DNA of 64,000 nt from Vibrio sagamiensis NBRC 104589 (lineage in GTDB: Bacteria; Pseudomonadota; Gammaproteobacteria; Enterobacterales; Vibrionaceae), in assembly GCF_007990935.1 (NCBI RefSeq), contig NZ_BJXJ01000012.1, positions 1-64,000 on the forward strand, given 5' to 3'. The notes beneath the pieces are model-generated. The model saw nothing but the letters and a program-made list of their open reading frames with translations, ran no database searches and had not been told where the DNA came from. Of the stretch, positions 35,604-44,697 are shown piece after piece (positions within the stretch are counted from its first letter, which is position 1; the number at the start of each line of letters is the position of its first letter). The position numbers and the translations under genes are program-made.

Positions 35604-37037
35604 TCAATCCATGTAAGTGATTTTAGGTATGGTTGTTAGCACATTGACGCCTAAGTATTTTTCAATACTTTTTCTTGAGTAAATGGCTTCGTCAGAAATC
35701 TCTAAAATGAGTGCAAGTCCCATTCCAAGGAACAAACCTCCGATTACTCCTAAAAGAGCAAAATAAAAGCTGGGTAAGTTTGAAGGGATGGTTGGACTAT
35801 AAGGTTCATCAATAACTTTGACCCTTTTATTTTCCTCAAATACACCAAGCGAACCAGTCAATTGAGCCATCTCGTAACGTTCGACTAGGTCATCGTATAA
35901 GTCTCTTTTGACCGCAACATCTCTTGATAAACGATTGATTTCTGTAGCTGTGCTGCCAAATCTGTTAGCACTGATTTCCAATTCCTTTACCATTTTACGT
36001 AAACTGTCAGTTTCTTCTGTAAGTAACTCATGCTGCCCTCGAATTAACTGCAATTGGTGCAATTGTGATACAAGTAAAGGTTGTGAGCCTCCTTGGTTAT
36101 TAGCAGATGAAGTGCTGGCAATATCCCATAGTTGGCTACTGTTCATTTCAGGCTGTTTGGTATTTAACAAAACAGAGCGTTCTTGTTCTAGTCGATTCAG
36201 TTCTCTCACTTTCCCTTGCACTAAGCTATGGGCATCGGTGTATTTAGATCTCAATAGTGTAAGCTCTCCTCTTATTTCAATTATCTTTTCCTCGAGTTTT
36301 CCTATCACAGGGTTTGTTTGTGATAATTGTTGATCTAGGCTTCCTAAGCTTCTTGTAACACCGGCAAGAAGGGCTTCTTTTTCTGATAACGTTTGCTTAA
36401 GGCTTGCTAACCTTCCCAAGCTTTGTGCTTGCATTTCAGGAGTCGCATGGGAATAAACATTCTGATATTCAGCAAATGCTAATTCTGCTTTATCAAGTTC
36501 TTCTCTGCGTTTGTTTATATGTAAGGTAAGAAATTTACTTGAATCTTCAATAGATGAACGTTCAGGAGCTAGCAGTTGTTCGACAAAATGATTACTGACC
36601 GAATTAAGGATCTCAGCCATGCCATCAGGAGTAGGGCTAGATAAATTTATTTGAATATAATCTTTACCAATTTGCTCGACATCTAATCGCGTAGCAAGAT
36701 CGTTAATAATAGATTCTTGCTCTTTCTTAGACATAGACTGGTTAATTAATTTTTGCTCTTGTGCAACAGAGTAAAGTACATGGCGACTTTTGAGTAGGGT
36801 ACTTAATGCACTTATTCGATCTTTCAAACCAGTTGATACTGCAATATCTTCAAGGAATGGATTCATTTTTGCAGTTTCTTGTATCAACATACTCGTATGA
36901 GAGATGTATTTAGTCGGCATAATCATACTAATGACAAGGCCTAAAAAAGGTAAAGTTACGACTGGTATAATGATAAAAATACGACGGCGCCAAGCCCCAT
37001 GTAGAAGTTTAGCTAAGCTTTCCCTTAAATTATTCAT
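35604..37037 (-). CDS. sypO: SypO-like chain-length/co-polymerase protein (Wzz/GumC type)
   Basis: A 477-residue inner-membrane polysaccharide co-polymerase. TM1 lies at about 23-43 (RRIFIIIPVVTLPFLGLVIS) and TM2 about 425-447; between them is a long periplasmic region with heptad-rich coiled coils (about 165-390) and a proline-rich exit (DEPYSPTIPSNLP). There is no kinase domain, so it would pair with the separate SypD ATPase. The ATG at 37035-37037 overlaps the sypN stop (ATGA) after a GAGGGAG site; the longer open frame to 37082 is not used. Confidence 0.88.
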   Translation of the reverse strand: MNNLRESLAKLLHGAWRRRIFIIIPVVTLPFLGLVISMIMPTKYISHTSMLIQETAKMNPFLEDIAVSTGLKDRISALSTLLKSRHVLYSVAQEQKLINQSMSKKEQESIINDLATRLDVEQIGKDYIQINLSSPTPDGMAEILNSVSNHFVEQLLAPERSSIEDSSKFLTLHINKRREELDKAELAFAEYQNVYSHATPEMQAQSLGRLASLKQTLSEKEALLAGVTRSLGSLDQQLSQTNPVIGKLEEKIIEIRGELTLLRSKYTDAHSLVQGKVRELNRLEQERSVLLNTKQPEMNSSQLWDIASTSSANNQGGSQPLLVSQLHQLQLIRGQHELLTEETDSLRKMVKELEISANRFGSTATEINRLSRDVAVKRDLYDDLVERYEMAQLTGSLGVFEENKRVKVIDEPYSPTIPSNLPSFYFALLGVIGGLFLGMGLALILEISDEAIYSRKSIEKYLGVNVLTTIPKITYMD

Positions 37038-38203
37038 AACTCCCTCACTAACTGATCTACTTTTGCTGCTACTGATTGCCAACTGGCGTTTTCTAGTACA
37101 CCTTGTACTGATTTCGGTGGTGGAACCAAGTGATTGAGGTTATGGCAAACACCATCTGCATCATTTGCAATATTAATCATATCAATATAAGGGTTTAAAG
37201 CGGGAAATGGGGTGCTAATAATGGGTTTACCTACACAAAGGTATTCAAGTAATTTTAATGGGTTGCAAGCATTAATTTGAGCGTTATTTACGAATGGGAG
37301 CCAGCTTGCGTCCCAATGTTGGGAGTAACTTGGTAAATGATTGTGAGGTCGAGGTCCTAGATAATAAATATTACTTAGTTGTGGTAAATGATTTTGATGA
37401 CGTTCATTTTGACCGATGAAAACTAAATCCCAATCTTTAGCTCTTATAGCGACTTGTTCAATGAGTTCATAATCTAACCAGTTTGAAATGCTTCCATAAA
37501 ATCCCAAAATCTTCCTGCTCGATGGAGGTAAGTCATTCGCACGAATTGCTGGCTTTGAGAACAAATTATAATCAACACCGTGGTAAAGAGTAACCGTTTT
37601 TTCTTTTGGGAATGAGAGGGTTAACTCATCACTAGCACAAAAAATAAGATCAGCATTTTCGATGAGTAGTTTTTCATGTTTAAGAACGACTTCATGATCT
37701 ACGCCAGCTAGAGAGCCAAAGTCATCACCACAATAATAAATGGTAGCTCGAGCATTCATTGCAAGACAGATATCAACGGCTGTTGGTAAAGAAGTCCAAT
37801 AAACGGGATTGATGAAGTTTAAAGATTTAAGAATAGGGACTAGTTGAGTTTGCATCATTTTTGTTGCTATGTATCTAGCCCATTTTGTATTGGGTGCTGG
37901 TATGGTGAGTAAGTTTACCACCTCTATATTTTTAAATGAGTGAGCTAGATTTTTTTCATCGGAGATGCTGGTGTCTAAAGTGCTCTGATAGCTGGTTTTT
38001 TGAAAAGACACTTTTTTGTTTGTCATAAAAGATACAAGTTTGGACGATAGACGTTTTGCATCTTTTATATTGAATTTTGGTTGCCTTAAACCAATTGAAT
38101 TAATCCAAAGAATACGATGATTAAATGCAAGCTTTTTTATAATGTGTTGAGTGGAAGAAGGCAAACCACCAAAGTCTTCACCGAATACAACAATGTCAGT
38201 CAT
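37034..38203 (-). CDS. sypN: SypN-like glycosyltransferase
   Basis: A 389-residue GT-B-type transferase (family 1/4-like). It begins MTDIVVFGEDFGGLPSSTQH; the donor half contains LYHGVDYNLF, LGFYGSISNWLDYELI and NPLKLLEYLCVGKPIISTPF. Two starts are possible: 38203, with GGAG 6 bp upstream (chosen), and 38215, which would keep the 40-bp distance to a weak sigma-54-like promoter seen at the other syp units. It overlaps sypO by 4 bp. In Vibrio fischeri the acetyltransferase gene sypM precedes sypN; here sypL does. Confidence 0.85.
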   Translation of the reverse strand: MTDIVVFGEDFGGLPSSTQHIIKKLAFNHRILWINSIGLRQPKFNIKDAKRLSSKLVSFMTNKKVSFQKTSYQSTLDTSISDEKNLAHSFKNIEVVNLLTIPAPNTKWARYIATKMMQTQLVPILKSLNFINPVYWTSLPTAVDICLAMNARATIYYCGDDFGSLAGVDHEVVLKHEKLLIENADLIFCASDELTLSFPKEKTVTLYHGVDYNLFSKPAIRANDLPPSSRKILGFYGSISNWLDYELIEQVAIRAKDWDLVFIGQNERHQNHLPQLSNIYYLGPRPHNHLPSYSQHWDASWLPFVNNAQINACNPLKLLEYLCVGKPIISTPFPALNPYIDMINIANDADGVCHNLNHLVPPPKSVQGVLENASWQSVAAKVDQLVREL

Positions 38204-38252
38204 GCTTTGCTCCATGCTTTTTGATTCCTAAATATCCTTAACATATTAGAAG

Positions 38253-38270
38253 TATCACATTATGTGCCAA
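38253..38270 (-). promoter_or_regulatory. degenerate sigma-54 promoter before sypN
   Basis: Minus-strand TTGGCACATAATGTGATA has a perfect -24 TTGGCAC, but the -12 dinucleotide is GA rather than GC (38256-38255). Spacing to the start at 38215 equals that of the three intact syp promoters, so it looks like a decayed or weak version of the promoter that sits before sypM in Vibrio fischeri. Confidence 0.5.
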
Positions 38271-38324
38271 GAATTAAAGTTAATAAAAACAGTTGTTTAG
38301 GAAGTCTGTCAAAAAAGGAAGTGT

Positions 38325-39686
38325 CTATTTTTCATTTTGCATTTCAGAATGAATGATTCTATGAATTGCAATAATTAAAGCGGCAAGAATGTAGATAGGC
38401 CAAGTAAAGCTTTGCGAAAGAAATGTTCCAGATACAATGGTACCAATTAAACCGCCAAAAGCTGCATTAGCACCAACAGACAGCGAGCAATCAGTTTTTT
38501 CATTAATCATTGATAAAGTTACAAGAGAGGTTTTTACTAGAGATACGATAAAACCAATAAATATTAATAAACCGATGAATCCTGTTTCTGCTAAAACACC
38601 AAACCAAGTACTATGTACAGCATGATTGATACCATCCCAGTGTGGTGTATAAAAATAGTAGTTATAGTAATAATTTTCTAGGCCAACCCCTGTTAGTGGG
38701 TTAGCTAAAGCCATTTTTGTAGCAGCTTCCCAAGCATAGATTCTACCCATTGCAGAAGCGTCAATTCCGATTTCGGCAGCCCCCCCAGATGAACGTTCAG
38801 AAATACCTGCAAGGCCATAAAGGGTGATCGCACCGATAGTGCCGAGGCTGATAATGAGCGCTTTATTCTTGATGTTTTTAAATGCAAAGTAAGAAAATAC
38901 AGCTAATGTTCCGAGTAATCCCCCGCGACTTTTGGTTTCAATAATGGCAATACATAAAATTAAGCAAGTTAGCAAAGCAAAACCCCTTAATAATATAGGT
39001 GTCTGCTTTTCAAGTGCTTGGCTTATAGTAAAAGCAAGTGGAAACATCAAAACTAAAGCTAAATCATTTGGATCACCTAAAATAGAACCAAAAGAGCGGC
39101 CAATAGAGACACGCGTGCCTTCAACAAGATCAATATTATTTATGGCGTTGTATATCGTAACACAGCCAATTAGAAAGCCAGCAATGATGATTGTTTTGAA
39201 CATCTGATTAATTTGGCGTGGTTCGGTGATAACCCAAGTTATAGCCAAGGTCATTATAATAATTTTCCAATAAGTGGCTCCAAACTCTTCTAAAGCAATA
39301 GGCCGTGAGCTGGCAAATACAACGCTGATAATAACAATTAGCCAAAATAATGATAGCCATGTTAGTGATTTATGCCAGAATACATGAATATCCCTACTGA
39401 TAAATAAGTGAAAAGAGATGGCGCCTAAGGCAAAAATTGATAAAATTAACGGAATCTTAAAGTCATATATAATAGGGAAAGCTTCGTGGATTCGGAAAAA
39501 AGAAAATATGACAAAAAGAGTAACAAGCCAAAATGTATACCTAAGAGAAAATATGACCGCAAGCGGAGCTGCACATATTGCTAGGATCATGAATGGATCT
39601 GGTAGGGCGAGCCAAAATAAGCCAATAATAAAACAACAAATAAGAGTAGTAATATAGCTTGTCTGTTTTAAAAAAATAACATTCAT
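38325..39686 (-). CDS. sypL: SypL-like O-antigen ligase/polymerase (Wzy family)
   Basis: A 453-residue integral membrane protein with about 12 hydrophobic segments and the Wzy_C/WaaL-type periplasmic loop: ETKSRGGLLG, IDASAMGRIYAWEAA, NPLTGVGLENYY and the late His in INHAVHSTWFGVLAETG. It is predicted to polymerise repeat units at the outer face of the inner membrane. The start overlaps the sypK stop by 1 bp. Its end contains a sequence (38329-38343) resembling the reported SypG site. Confidence 0.88.
   Translation of the reverse strand: MNVIFLKQTSYITTLICCFIIGLFWLALPDPFMILAICAAPLAVIFSLRYTFWLVTLFVIFSFFRIHEAFPIIYDFKIPLILSIFALGAISFHLFISRDIHVFWHKSLTWLSLFWLIVIISVVFASSRPIALEEFGATYWKIIIMTLAITWVITEPRQINQMFKTIIIAGFLIGCVTIYNAINNIDLVEGTRVSIGRSFGSILGDPNDLALVLMFPLAFTISQALEKQTPILLRGFALLTCLILCIAIIETKSRGGLLGTLAVFSYFAFKNIKNKALIISLGTIGAITLYGLAGISERSSGGAAEIGIDASAMGRIYAWEAATKMALANPLTGVGLENYYYNYYFYTPHWDGINHAVHSTWFGVLAETGFIGLLIFIGFIVSLVKTSLVTLSMINEKTDCSLSVGANAAFGGLIGTIVSGTFLSQSFTWPIYILAALIIAIHRIIHSEMQNEK
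38329..38343 (+). promoter_or_regulatory. SypG-box-like sequence at the 3' end of sypL
   Basis: TTTTCATTTTGCATT differs at one defined position from the SypG site as I recall it (TTCTCA-N3-TGC-D-W-N). It lies about 60 bp upstream of the weak sigma-54 promoter before sypN, which is a suitable enhancer distance. Match by eye only. Confidence 0.35.
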
Positions 39687-41107
39687 TAGATGCTCTTTTT
39701 GTTTTTCTGTAATGAATTTAATAGGCTGTGAAATGTATTGTTTGATATATATTTACTTGCGATTCCAAGGAGAATGAACGAGGTAGTTAGGCTGATGAGA
39801 ATCGCCGCAGTTAATGACTGTAGGTAGTAGATAAGAAACAATGCTAAACCTGTAACAACCTGAAGAATAACCATTAAACTAATATCATAAGGCAAACAGA
39901 GGCAAATTTGGGCAGACCAATAAGTCAATACAAGCCTACACAATTGTGCAGAGTACAATGCTATGAACACACTAAATATTCCAAGCGAAGAAAGAGCAAA
40001 AAGTAATGAAATTGCAGTAATTGCAGCAACGATATTTATACCAAGGAGCCACTGGGTTTTTCTTTTGTACAAAATCGCTAAGTTAAACAGTTCTCCCCAC
40101 TCTTTAAGCATTGCAATTGGTAATAGGAATAAGATGAAAAGTGCAGCTTGTTGATAAGTATTTGGCAACAGTAAATGAATAATTAAATATGCCATGGTTA
40201 CAACAACGATAGTCAAAAAAGCGATGTATATTAAGCCTAAGTGGGTAATTCTAACGGCTTCAAGGCCTTTGCAATTATCTTGTTCTAGGACGGCAAAACG
40301 TCTTGGCATCCACCACATAGTAAAAGGTTGAACTAAAATACACATGCCAAATGCGAATTTTGCGGCAATGGCATAGACTCCAAGACTTTCCAAAGATGAA
40401 TTAGCTGCGATAAACCAGCGTTCCGCACCGTTCAAAAAGAAAGAAACTACCCCTGATAACATCACTGGTGAAGAGTAATATAAGTAATTCTTCGCGAGTG
40501 CTAAGTTAGGTAAACTGATGGTGTAATTATTGTAATAGTGAAGCCAAAAAAATTGTATCAAAGCAGCAAGAAGTCCACCAAGTAAAACGGATATGATATG
40601 TGGCCATAATGCTAAAGCTATAACAATAAATATTACTTGTAATAACGTTGTTGTGACCATAATTGTGAGCAATACTTTGGCTTTATCATCCTGCATTCGT
40701 AGCCAAGCAGTCCCAATTGCAATTACTCCTTCCAATGACAACGCAAACATCAAGATGAGACATTCAGTTTTGGTGAACGGTGATGGGATATCTATAAATA
40801 GTATTATAAATAAGAATAAAGTAATAAAAATGACACTAAAGTAAAAAGCAAGAGAATATATTTGATTGAGCAGAATACGCTTTATATTTTCATCTTTTTG
40901 AACACCAGCGTATCTATACAATGCTTCATGCAAAGCGAAACCGACCAGTAACGAAGCAATTGCACCAAATGAAATAAGCAATTCAAGCCTTCCCATTTGC
41001 TCTGGGCCCAAAAATTGAGGTAAAACTGGTAACATGATTAAACTAATGCTTTTATTAATTATTACTGCAATAGCAAATAATGACATGTTAGTCAGAGCAT
41101 TAGACAT
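39686..41107 (-). CDS. sypK: SypK-like flippase (Wzx/MATE-like)
   Basis: A 473-residue protein with about 14 transmembrane segments and the MOP-superfamily beginning: NKSISLIMLPVLPQFLGPEQMGRLELL. It is predicted to move lipid-linked repeat units across the inner membrane. The frame extends to a TTG at 41134, but the ATG at 41105-41107 (MSNALTN) follows AAAGGA at 7 bp and is chosen; it overlaps sypJ by 8 bp. A 1-bp TAATG overlap links it to sypL. Confidence 0.88.
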   Translation of the reverse strand: MSNALTNMSLFAIAVIINKSISLIMLPVLPQFLGPEQMGRLELLISFGAIASLLVGFALHEALYRYAGVQKDENIKRILLNQIYSLAFYFSVIFITLFLFIILFIDIPSPFTKTECLILMFALSLEGVIAIGTAWLRMQDDKAKVLLTIMVTTTLLQVIFIVIALALWPHIISVLLGGLLAALIQFFWLHYYNNYTISLPNLALAKNYLYYSSPVMLSGVVSFFLNGAERWFIAANSSLESLGVYAIAAKFAFGMCILVQPFTMWWMPRRFAVLEQDNCKGLEAVRITHLGLIYIAFLTIVVVTMAYLIIHLLLPNTYQQAALFILFLLPIAMLKEWGELFNLAILYKRKTQWLLGINIVAAITAISLLFALSSLGIFSVFIALYSAQLCRLVLTYWSAQICLCLPYDISLMVILQVVTGLALFLIYYLQSLTAAILISLTTSFILLGIASKYISNNTFHSLLNSLQKNKKSI

Positions 41108-42266
41108 GGTCATATCCTTTGATTTTATCAACACTATTTATATCTGCTTTGTCTACTTCGCTTCTATTACTATGCAGGTAATCTACTATGAGAAAGTAGC
41201 ACCGTTCTGCAGTATATAGTTGAGCAATACTCAGAGCTTCAATTCCCATTGTAACTTTCAACCATGGTGCTTCATTTAAAAGGTGTATGGCGTTGTGGAG
41301 AGAAACTACATCGTTAGGAGTGTATTTGATGCAATTTTTACCATGAGTTAAAACACGATCCCAATAACTATCATCGCAGGGGACGACTACGCACATGCCT
41401 GCTGCTAATGCTTCCAAAATGGATAAACCAAATGGCTCATTTATACTAGTAGATACAAATATACCGCATTGAGCACGCAATTGATTAAGGTTACTCGGGT
41501 CTTCGTGCCATTCAATTTGTTTAATGGAAAAATCAGGTTCTGATGCAGTTTCTACCGTTGGCTTTAAGTAGCATACGGTGGCTTCTATTTTCGAATCAAC
41601 TTCAAGGGAAATAGCTTCAATAAGTAGATCTAAGTTTTTCCATTTAAAAAGGCTTGCTGCCCAAAATACACGTTTGGATATCGTATTCGCTTGTTTAGGC
41701 CATTTCTCTGGTGATAAACCATTGGTAAAGGTTGATGTTTCTAACATAGCCCAATATCGCTCAGCCGCAGAAGGTGAGACTTTTAAATAGGCCTGAAGTG
41801 CTTTTAATAACGATTCTTTAGTGCTGGCGAGATAAAATATAGCTGAGGCCTTAACAAGACAATATCCAGATGAACGAGCACTAGGTACAGGCCCATGTAT
41901 GATCTGAACCACTGACTTTTTGATCAGCAAACGTAATAAATAGAGTGGCATATCATTGCTAGGACAGGATAATCCAATTAACCAATCTAGCTTTGGAAGT
42001 TTCAAAGATATGATAAGCAATTGAATCATATAGAATATATTTATTAACCAATAGGTAAGACCGTGATCTGACATAAGTGGAGCTTGCTTTAGTTGGATAA
42101 TATGAATTCGTGATTCATTATTGATGATTGATTTCCAATGGTCGGGCTGGGTGGTAGCAATATAACTGACGACATCTTTATTATCACACTGCTTTAAAAT
42201 CTCTGCATTAGCAATCTTTGATCCACCTTGAGTTCTGATTGCATCGAACATTAATACACGTTTCAT
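41100..42266 (-). CDS. sypJ: SypJ-like family 4 glycosyltransferase
   Basis: A 388-residue GT-B glycosyltransferase beginning KRVLMFDAIRTQGGSKIANA, with VFWAASLFKWKNLDLLIEAI for the donor domain start and the E-x7-E segment NEPFGLSILEALAAGMCVVV. AAGGA ribosome site at 7 bp. The gap to sypI is 15 bp and it overlaps sypK. It adds an unknown sugar to the syp polysaccharide repeat unit. Confidence 0.88.
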   Translation of the reverse strand: MKRVLMFDAIRTQGGSKIANAEILKQCDNKDVVSYIATTQPDHWKSIINNESRIHIIQLKQAPLMSDHGLTYWLINIFYMIQLLIISLKLPKLDWLIGLSCPSNDMPLYLLRLLIKKSVVQIIHGPVPSARSSGYCLVKASAIFYLASTKESLLKALQAYLKVSPSAAERYWAMLETSTFTNGLSPEKWPKQANTISKRVFWAASLFKWKNLDLLIEAISLEVDSKIEATVCYLKPTVETASEPDFSIKQIEWHEDPSNLNQLRAQCGIFVSTSINEPFGLSILEALAAGMCVVVPCDDSYWDRVLTHGKNCIKYTPNDVVSLHNAIHLLNEAPWLKVTMGIEALSIAQLYTAERCYFLIVDYLHSNRSEVDKADINSVDKIKGYDHV

Positions 42267-42281
42267 AACTAATTCCTTTAG

Positions 42282-43472
42282 TTAATTGTAGTTAGTTTGA
42301 AGCCAACGAGATATTGGTCTCATACAATGAAAAACGGGAGTGCCATTAGTATCGATTTTTTGCAGCATATTGATATAGATGCTTTCAATCACTCTTGCGT
42401 TTCCTTCAACGGTTAGGTGTTGGCTTGCAAAATTGAAAGCGTTATCAGCGACTTTATTGCGTAAGGATGAATCTTGAATAATGAGCTGGATTGCATTTAA
42501 GAGGCCAGCCATTCCAGTGTTTTTATATAGTACCGCACTGTGTTTGTGTTGAAATAGTTCAGGTATTCCACCGGTGATGGGAGCTACGATAGGTAATTTT
42601 GCTAAGGCAGCTTCACCTAAAGCTAGCCCAAATGCCTCTTCATAAGAGCCACTTATGAAGGCTTCTGCATTACCCAACATCCAATTGTCCACATTATCCT
42701 GGGCACCAACAAAATGAATGCGATCATTGATCTTGAGGTCCATGGCAAGTTGTTGTAATTTTAAGTGATCTTCACCCTCGCCAATAATAACAAGATGGGG
42801 GTTATTTTGGTGGTAATTATGCATTCGAATTGCTTGGATTAGGCGATCAAATCCTTTTCTTTTGATTAAAGAGCCTACCGATAAAAAGGTAAAAGCTTTT
42901 GAAGGGATTCCAAGCAATGACTTAATATCAATTGGCTGAGCATTTTGATCTAGTGATACTCCATTGTAAACAATATGTATATGCTCTGGAGGATAACCAT
43001 CTTTAAGTATTTCTTTACTAATATCTTTACTGACACAAAGTAGCCTTGGTGTTAAATGTAATCCGAGTGAAAACCGATCTCGCAAGATATAATGGCAATG
43101 CAAATGTGCAAGCAGGGGGGTACGGTTTATTCGTGCAGCAAGACACATCCATTGGCAAGGACCACCGCTGTTCACATGAACTAAGTCAATCTTATGTTCT
43201 TTAATAATTTCAGAACCTCGCCTAAACAAGTTATTCCATCCTCCAATGTTCCAACGAGGTGAGCGCCATCCGCCAACGAGATCGAATGGAGAATAATAAG
43301 TACATATTTCTAAGTCTTTACAACGAGAAAGTAAAGGTTGACAGTTTGACCAAACAATAGGTTCAAAGCGGTCTCTATCGAGGTTAGTGAGTAAGTCTAA
43401 AAGCACAATTTCACTACCTCGAATCCAATTGTCTCCGTAGTGAACGTAAAAGATACGCTTGGGTGCTGTCAT
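42282..43472 (-). CDS. sypI: SypI-like family 4 glycosyltransferase
   Basis: A 396-residue GT-B glycosyltransferase: acceptor-side WIRGSEIVLLDLLTNL and LVHVNSGGPCQWMCLAARI; donor-side VYNGVSLDQN, LSVGSLIKRKGFDRLIQAI and EEAFGLALGEAALAKLPIVA. It is the first gene of the second syp transcript: a sigma-54 promoter lies 38 bp before the ATG and a good SypG-box about 80 bp beyond that, mirroring the sypI promoter in Vibrio fischeri. Confidence 0.9.
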   Translation of the reverse strand: MTAPKRIFYVHYGDNWIRGSEIVLLDLLTNLDRDRFEPIVWSNCQPLLSRCKDLEICTYYSPFDLVGGWRSPRWNIGGWNNLFRRGSEIIKEHKIDLVHVNSGGPCQWMCLAARINRTPLLAHLHCHYILRDRFSLGLHLTPRLLCVSKDISKEILKDGYPPEHIHIVYNGVSLDQNAQPIDIKSLLGIPSKAFTFLSVGSLIKRKGFDRLIQAIRMHNYHQNNPHLVIIGEGEDHLKLQQLAMDLKINDRIHFVGAQDNVDNWMLGNAEAFISGSYEEAFGLALGEAALAKLPIVAPITGGIPELFQHKHSAVLYKNTGMAGLLNAIQLIIQDSSLRNKVADNAFNFASQHLTVEGNARVIESIYINMLQKIDTNGTPVFHCMRPISRWLQTNYN

Positions 43473-43507
43473 TGCTATTTCCTCAAATCACCATTACACA
43501 GAAACTA

Positions 43508-43525
43508 TTGCAACCGAAATGCCAA
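43508..43525 (-). promoter_or_regulatory. sigma-54 promoter of sypI
   Basis: Minus-strand TTGGCATTTCGGTTGCAA: -24 GG at 43523-43522 and -12 GC at 43511-43510 with 10 bp between, and a perfect TTGCA. The ATG of sypI is 38 bp downstream of the -12. Confidence 0.88.
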
Positions 43526-43595
43526 AATATACTTTTTATTTATGGTTATGATATTTAAGATTTTTTTTTGGTAAGGAAAGAGCGAGAATGTTATT

Positions 43596-43610
43596 TTCTC
43601 AGAATGCAAA
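43596..43610 (+). promoter_or_regulatory. SypG-binding-site-like element before sypI
   Basis: TTCTCAGAATGCAAA fits the SypG site reported for Vibrio fischeri as I recall it (TTCTCA-N3-TGC-D-W-N). It is centred about 80 bp upstream of the sigma-54 promoter, the normal position for a sigma-54 enhancer. A second, inverted partial arm (GAGAA) lies just to its left. Confidence 0.6.
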
Positions 43611-43620
43611 AATTTTGCCT

Positions 43621-44697
43621 TTAAGAGGACTTTTCAATTTGATAGTGTTCTATCAATTTAGGAATAATTACTTTGGCAGAAAAATTCTCAGTTATTGTTT
43701 TAATAGCGCTTTTTTGGAGTAATAGTCTCTGTTTGGGACACATTGATAAACATTGAACCAAATTCTCTTTTAAGCGAAGGATGTCCTGGGCAATAAAGCC
43801 ATTCTTACCATGATTTAGTACATCCTTAAGACGGCCAACATCGAGGCTTATGACAATGATACCTCTAGCCATTGCTTCAAGCGCCACCATTGGTAAACCC
43901 TCATGTCTTGAAGTAATTAGGAGATACTGAATTTGTGGCCAAGACGCTTCCATATTATATTGATGTCCATGAAATATAACGTTTACTGGCGCATTCTTTT
44001 CTAATGCTTCTTTTTCGGGACCATCACCATAAATACTAAAAGAAAGATCTGGAAAATCTTTTGCAATTTCAACAAAGCGATCCGCCCCCTTTTCATGACT
44101 GAGTCGGCCAACAAATGCTATTTCTTTACCTAGGATATGGTATGTATCTGGTAAAGAAACAAAATTGTTAATAATTTCTGATGAAGAATATAATTTTTTT
44201 TGAATACCATGACTTACAGCAAAACAATGCTCTGATAGAGTACCGGTACAGCGATCAAGAAAATCATAAAACCATACTTTTCCTCTTGGTGATTCTCCAG
44301 CATGATAGGTTGAGACTAATTGAGGAAATTTAGAACAATAAATTTTGGCTAACCTTGAAACTAAAGCAGCTTTATAACCATGAGTATGGATGGCCTGTGG
44401 CTGGTATTTGACTACAGCTTGTTTTAGGCTTTTGACTAAATGTTGTAGGCCATCAGGAATCGGTTGCTTGGTCAACTCACTGAGATAACTATGTGGGAGG
44501 TGGTTTTCTGTGAGTTTTGACGTTAATGCTGCTTGTGGTTGATATTTTACAGCGAAAACCACTCTTGTCTTAATGTTAAACTCTTGTAGCCCTTTTGCAA
44601 GTTCTAACACATGCGACTCTATGCCGCCGTATAGGCGACTATCAAGTAAGAGCCATACTTCATATGGAGGAATAATTACATTAGATGTCTGCTTCAT
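43621..44697 (-). CDS. sypH: SypH-like family 4 glycosyltransferase
   Basis: A 358-residue GT-B glycosyltransferase. Beginning YEVWLLLDSRLYGGIESHVL; AIHTHGYKAALVSRLAKIY in the acceptor half; IAFVGRLSHEKGADRFVEIA and SRHEGLPMVALEAMARGIIV (E-x7-E region) in the donor half. The start lies 17 bp inside the end of sypG, so the regulator and this enzyme are translationally coupled, as sypG-sypH adjacency in Vibrio fischeri suggests. Confidence 0.88.
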   Translation of the reverse strand: MKQTSNVIIPPYEVWLLLDSRLYGGIESHVLELAKGLQEFNIKTRVVFAVKYQPQAALTSKLTENHLPHSYLSELTKQPIPDGLQHLVKSLKQAVVKYQPQAIHTHGYKAALVSRLAKIYCSKFPQLVSTYHAGESPRGKVWFYDFLDRCTGTLSEHCFAVSHGIQKKLYSSSEIINNFVSLPDTYHILGKEIAFVGRLSHEKGADRFVEIAKDFPDLSFSIYGDGPEKEALEKNAPVNVIFHGHQYNMEASWPQIQYLLITSRHEGLPMVALEAMARGIIVISLDVGRLKDVLNHGKNGFIAQDILRLKENLVQCLSMCPKQRLLLQKSAIKTITENFSAKVIIPKLIEHYQIEKSS

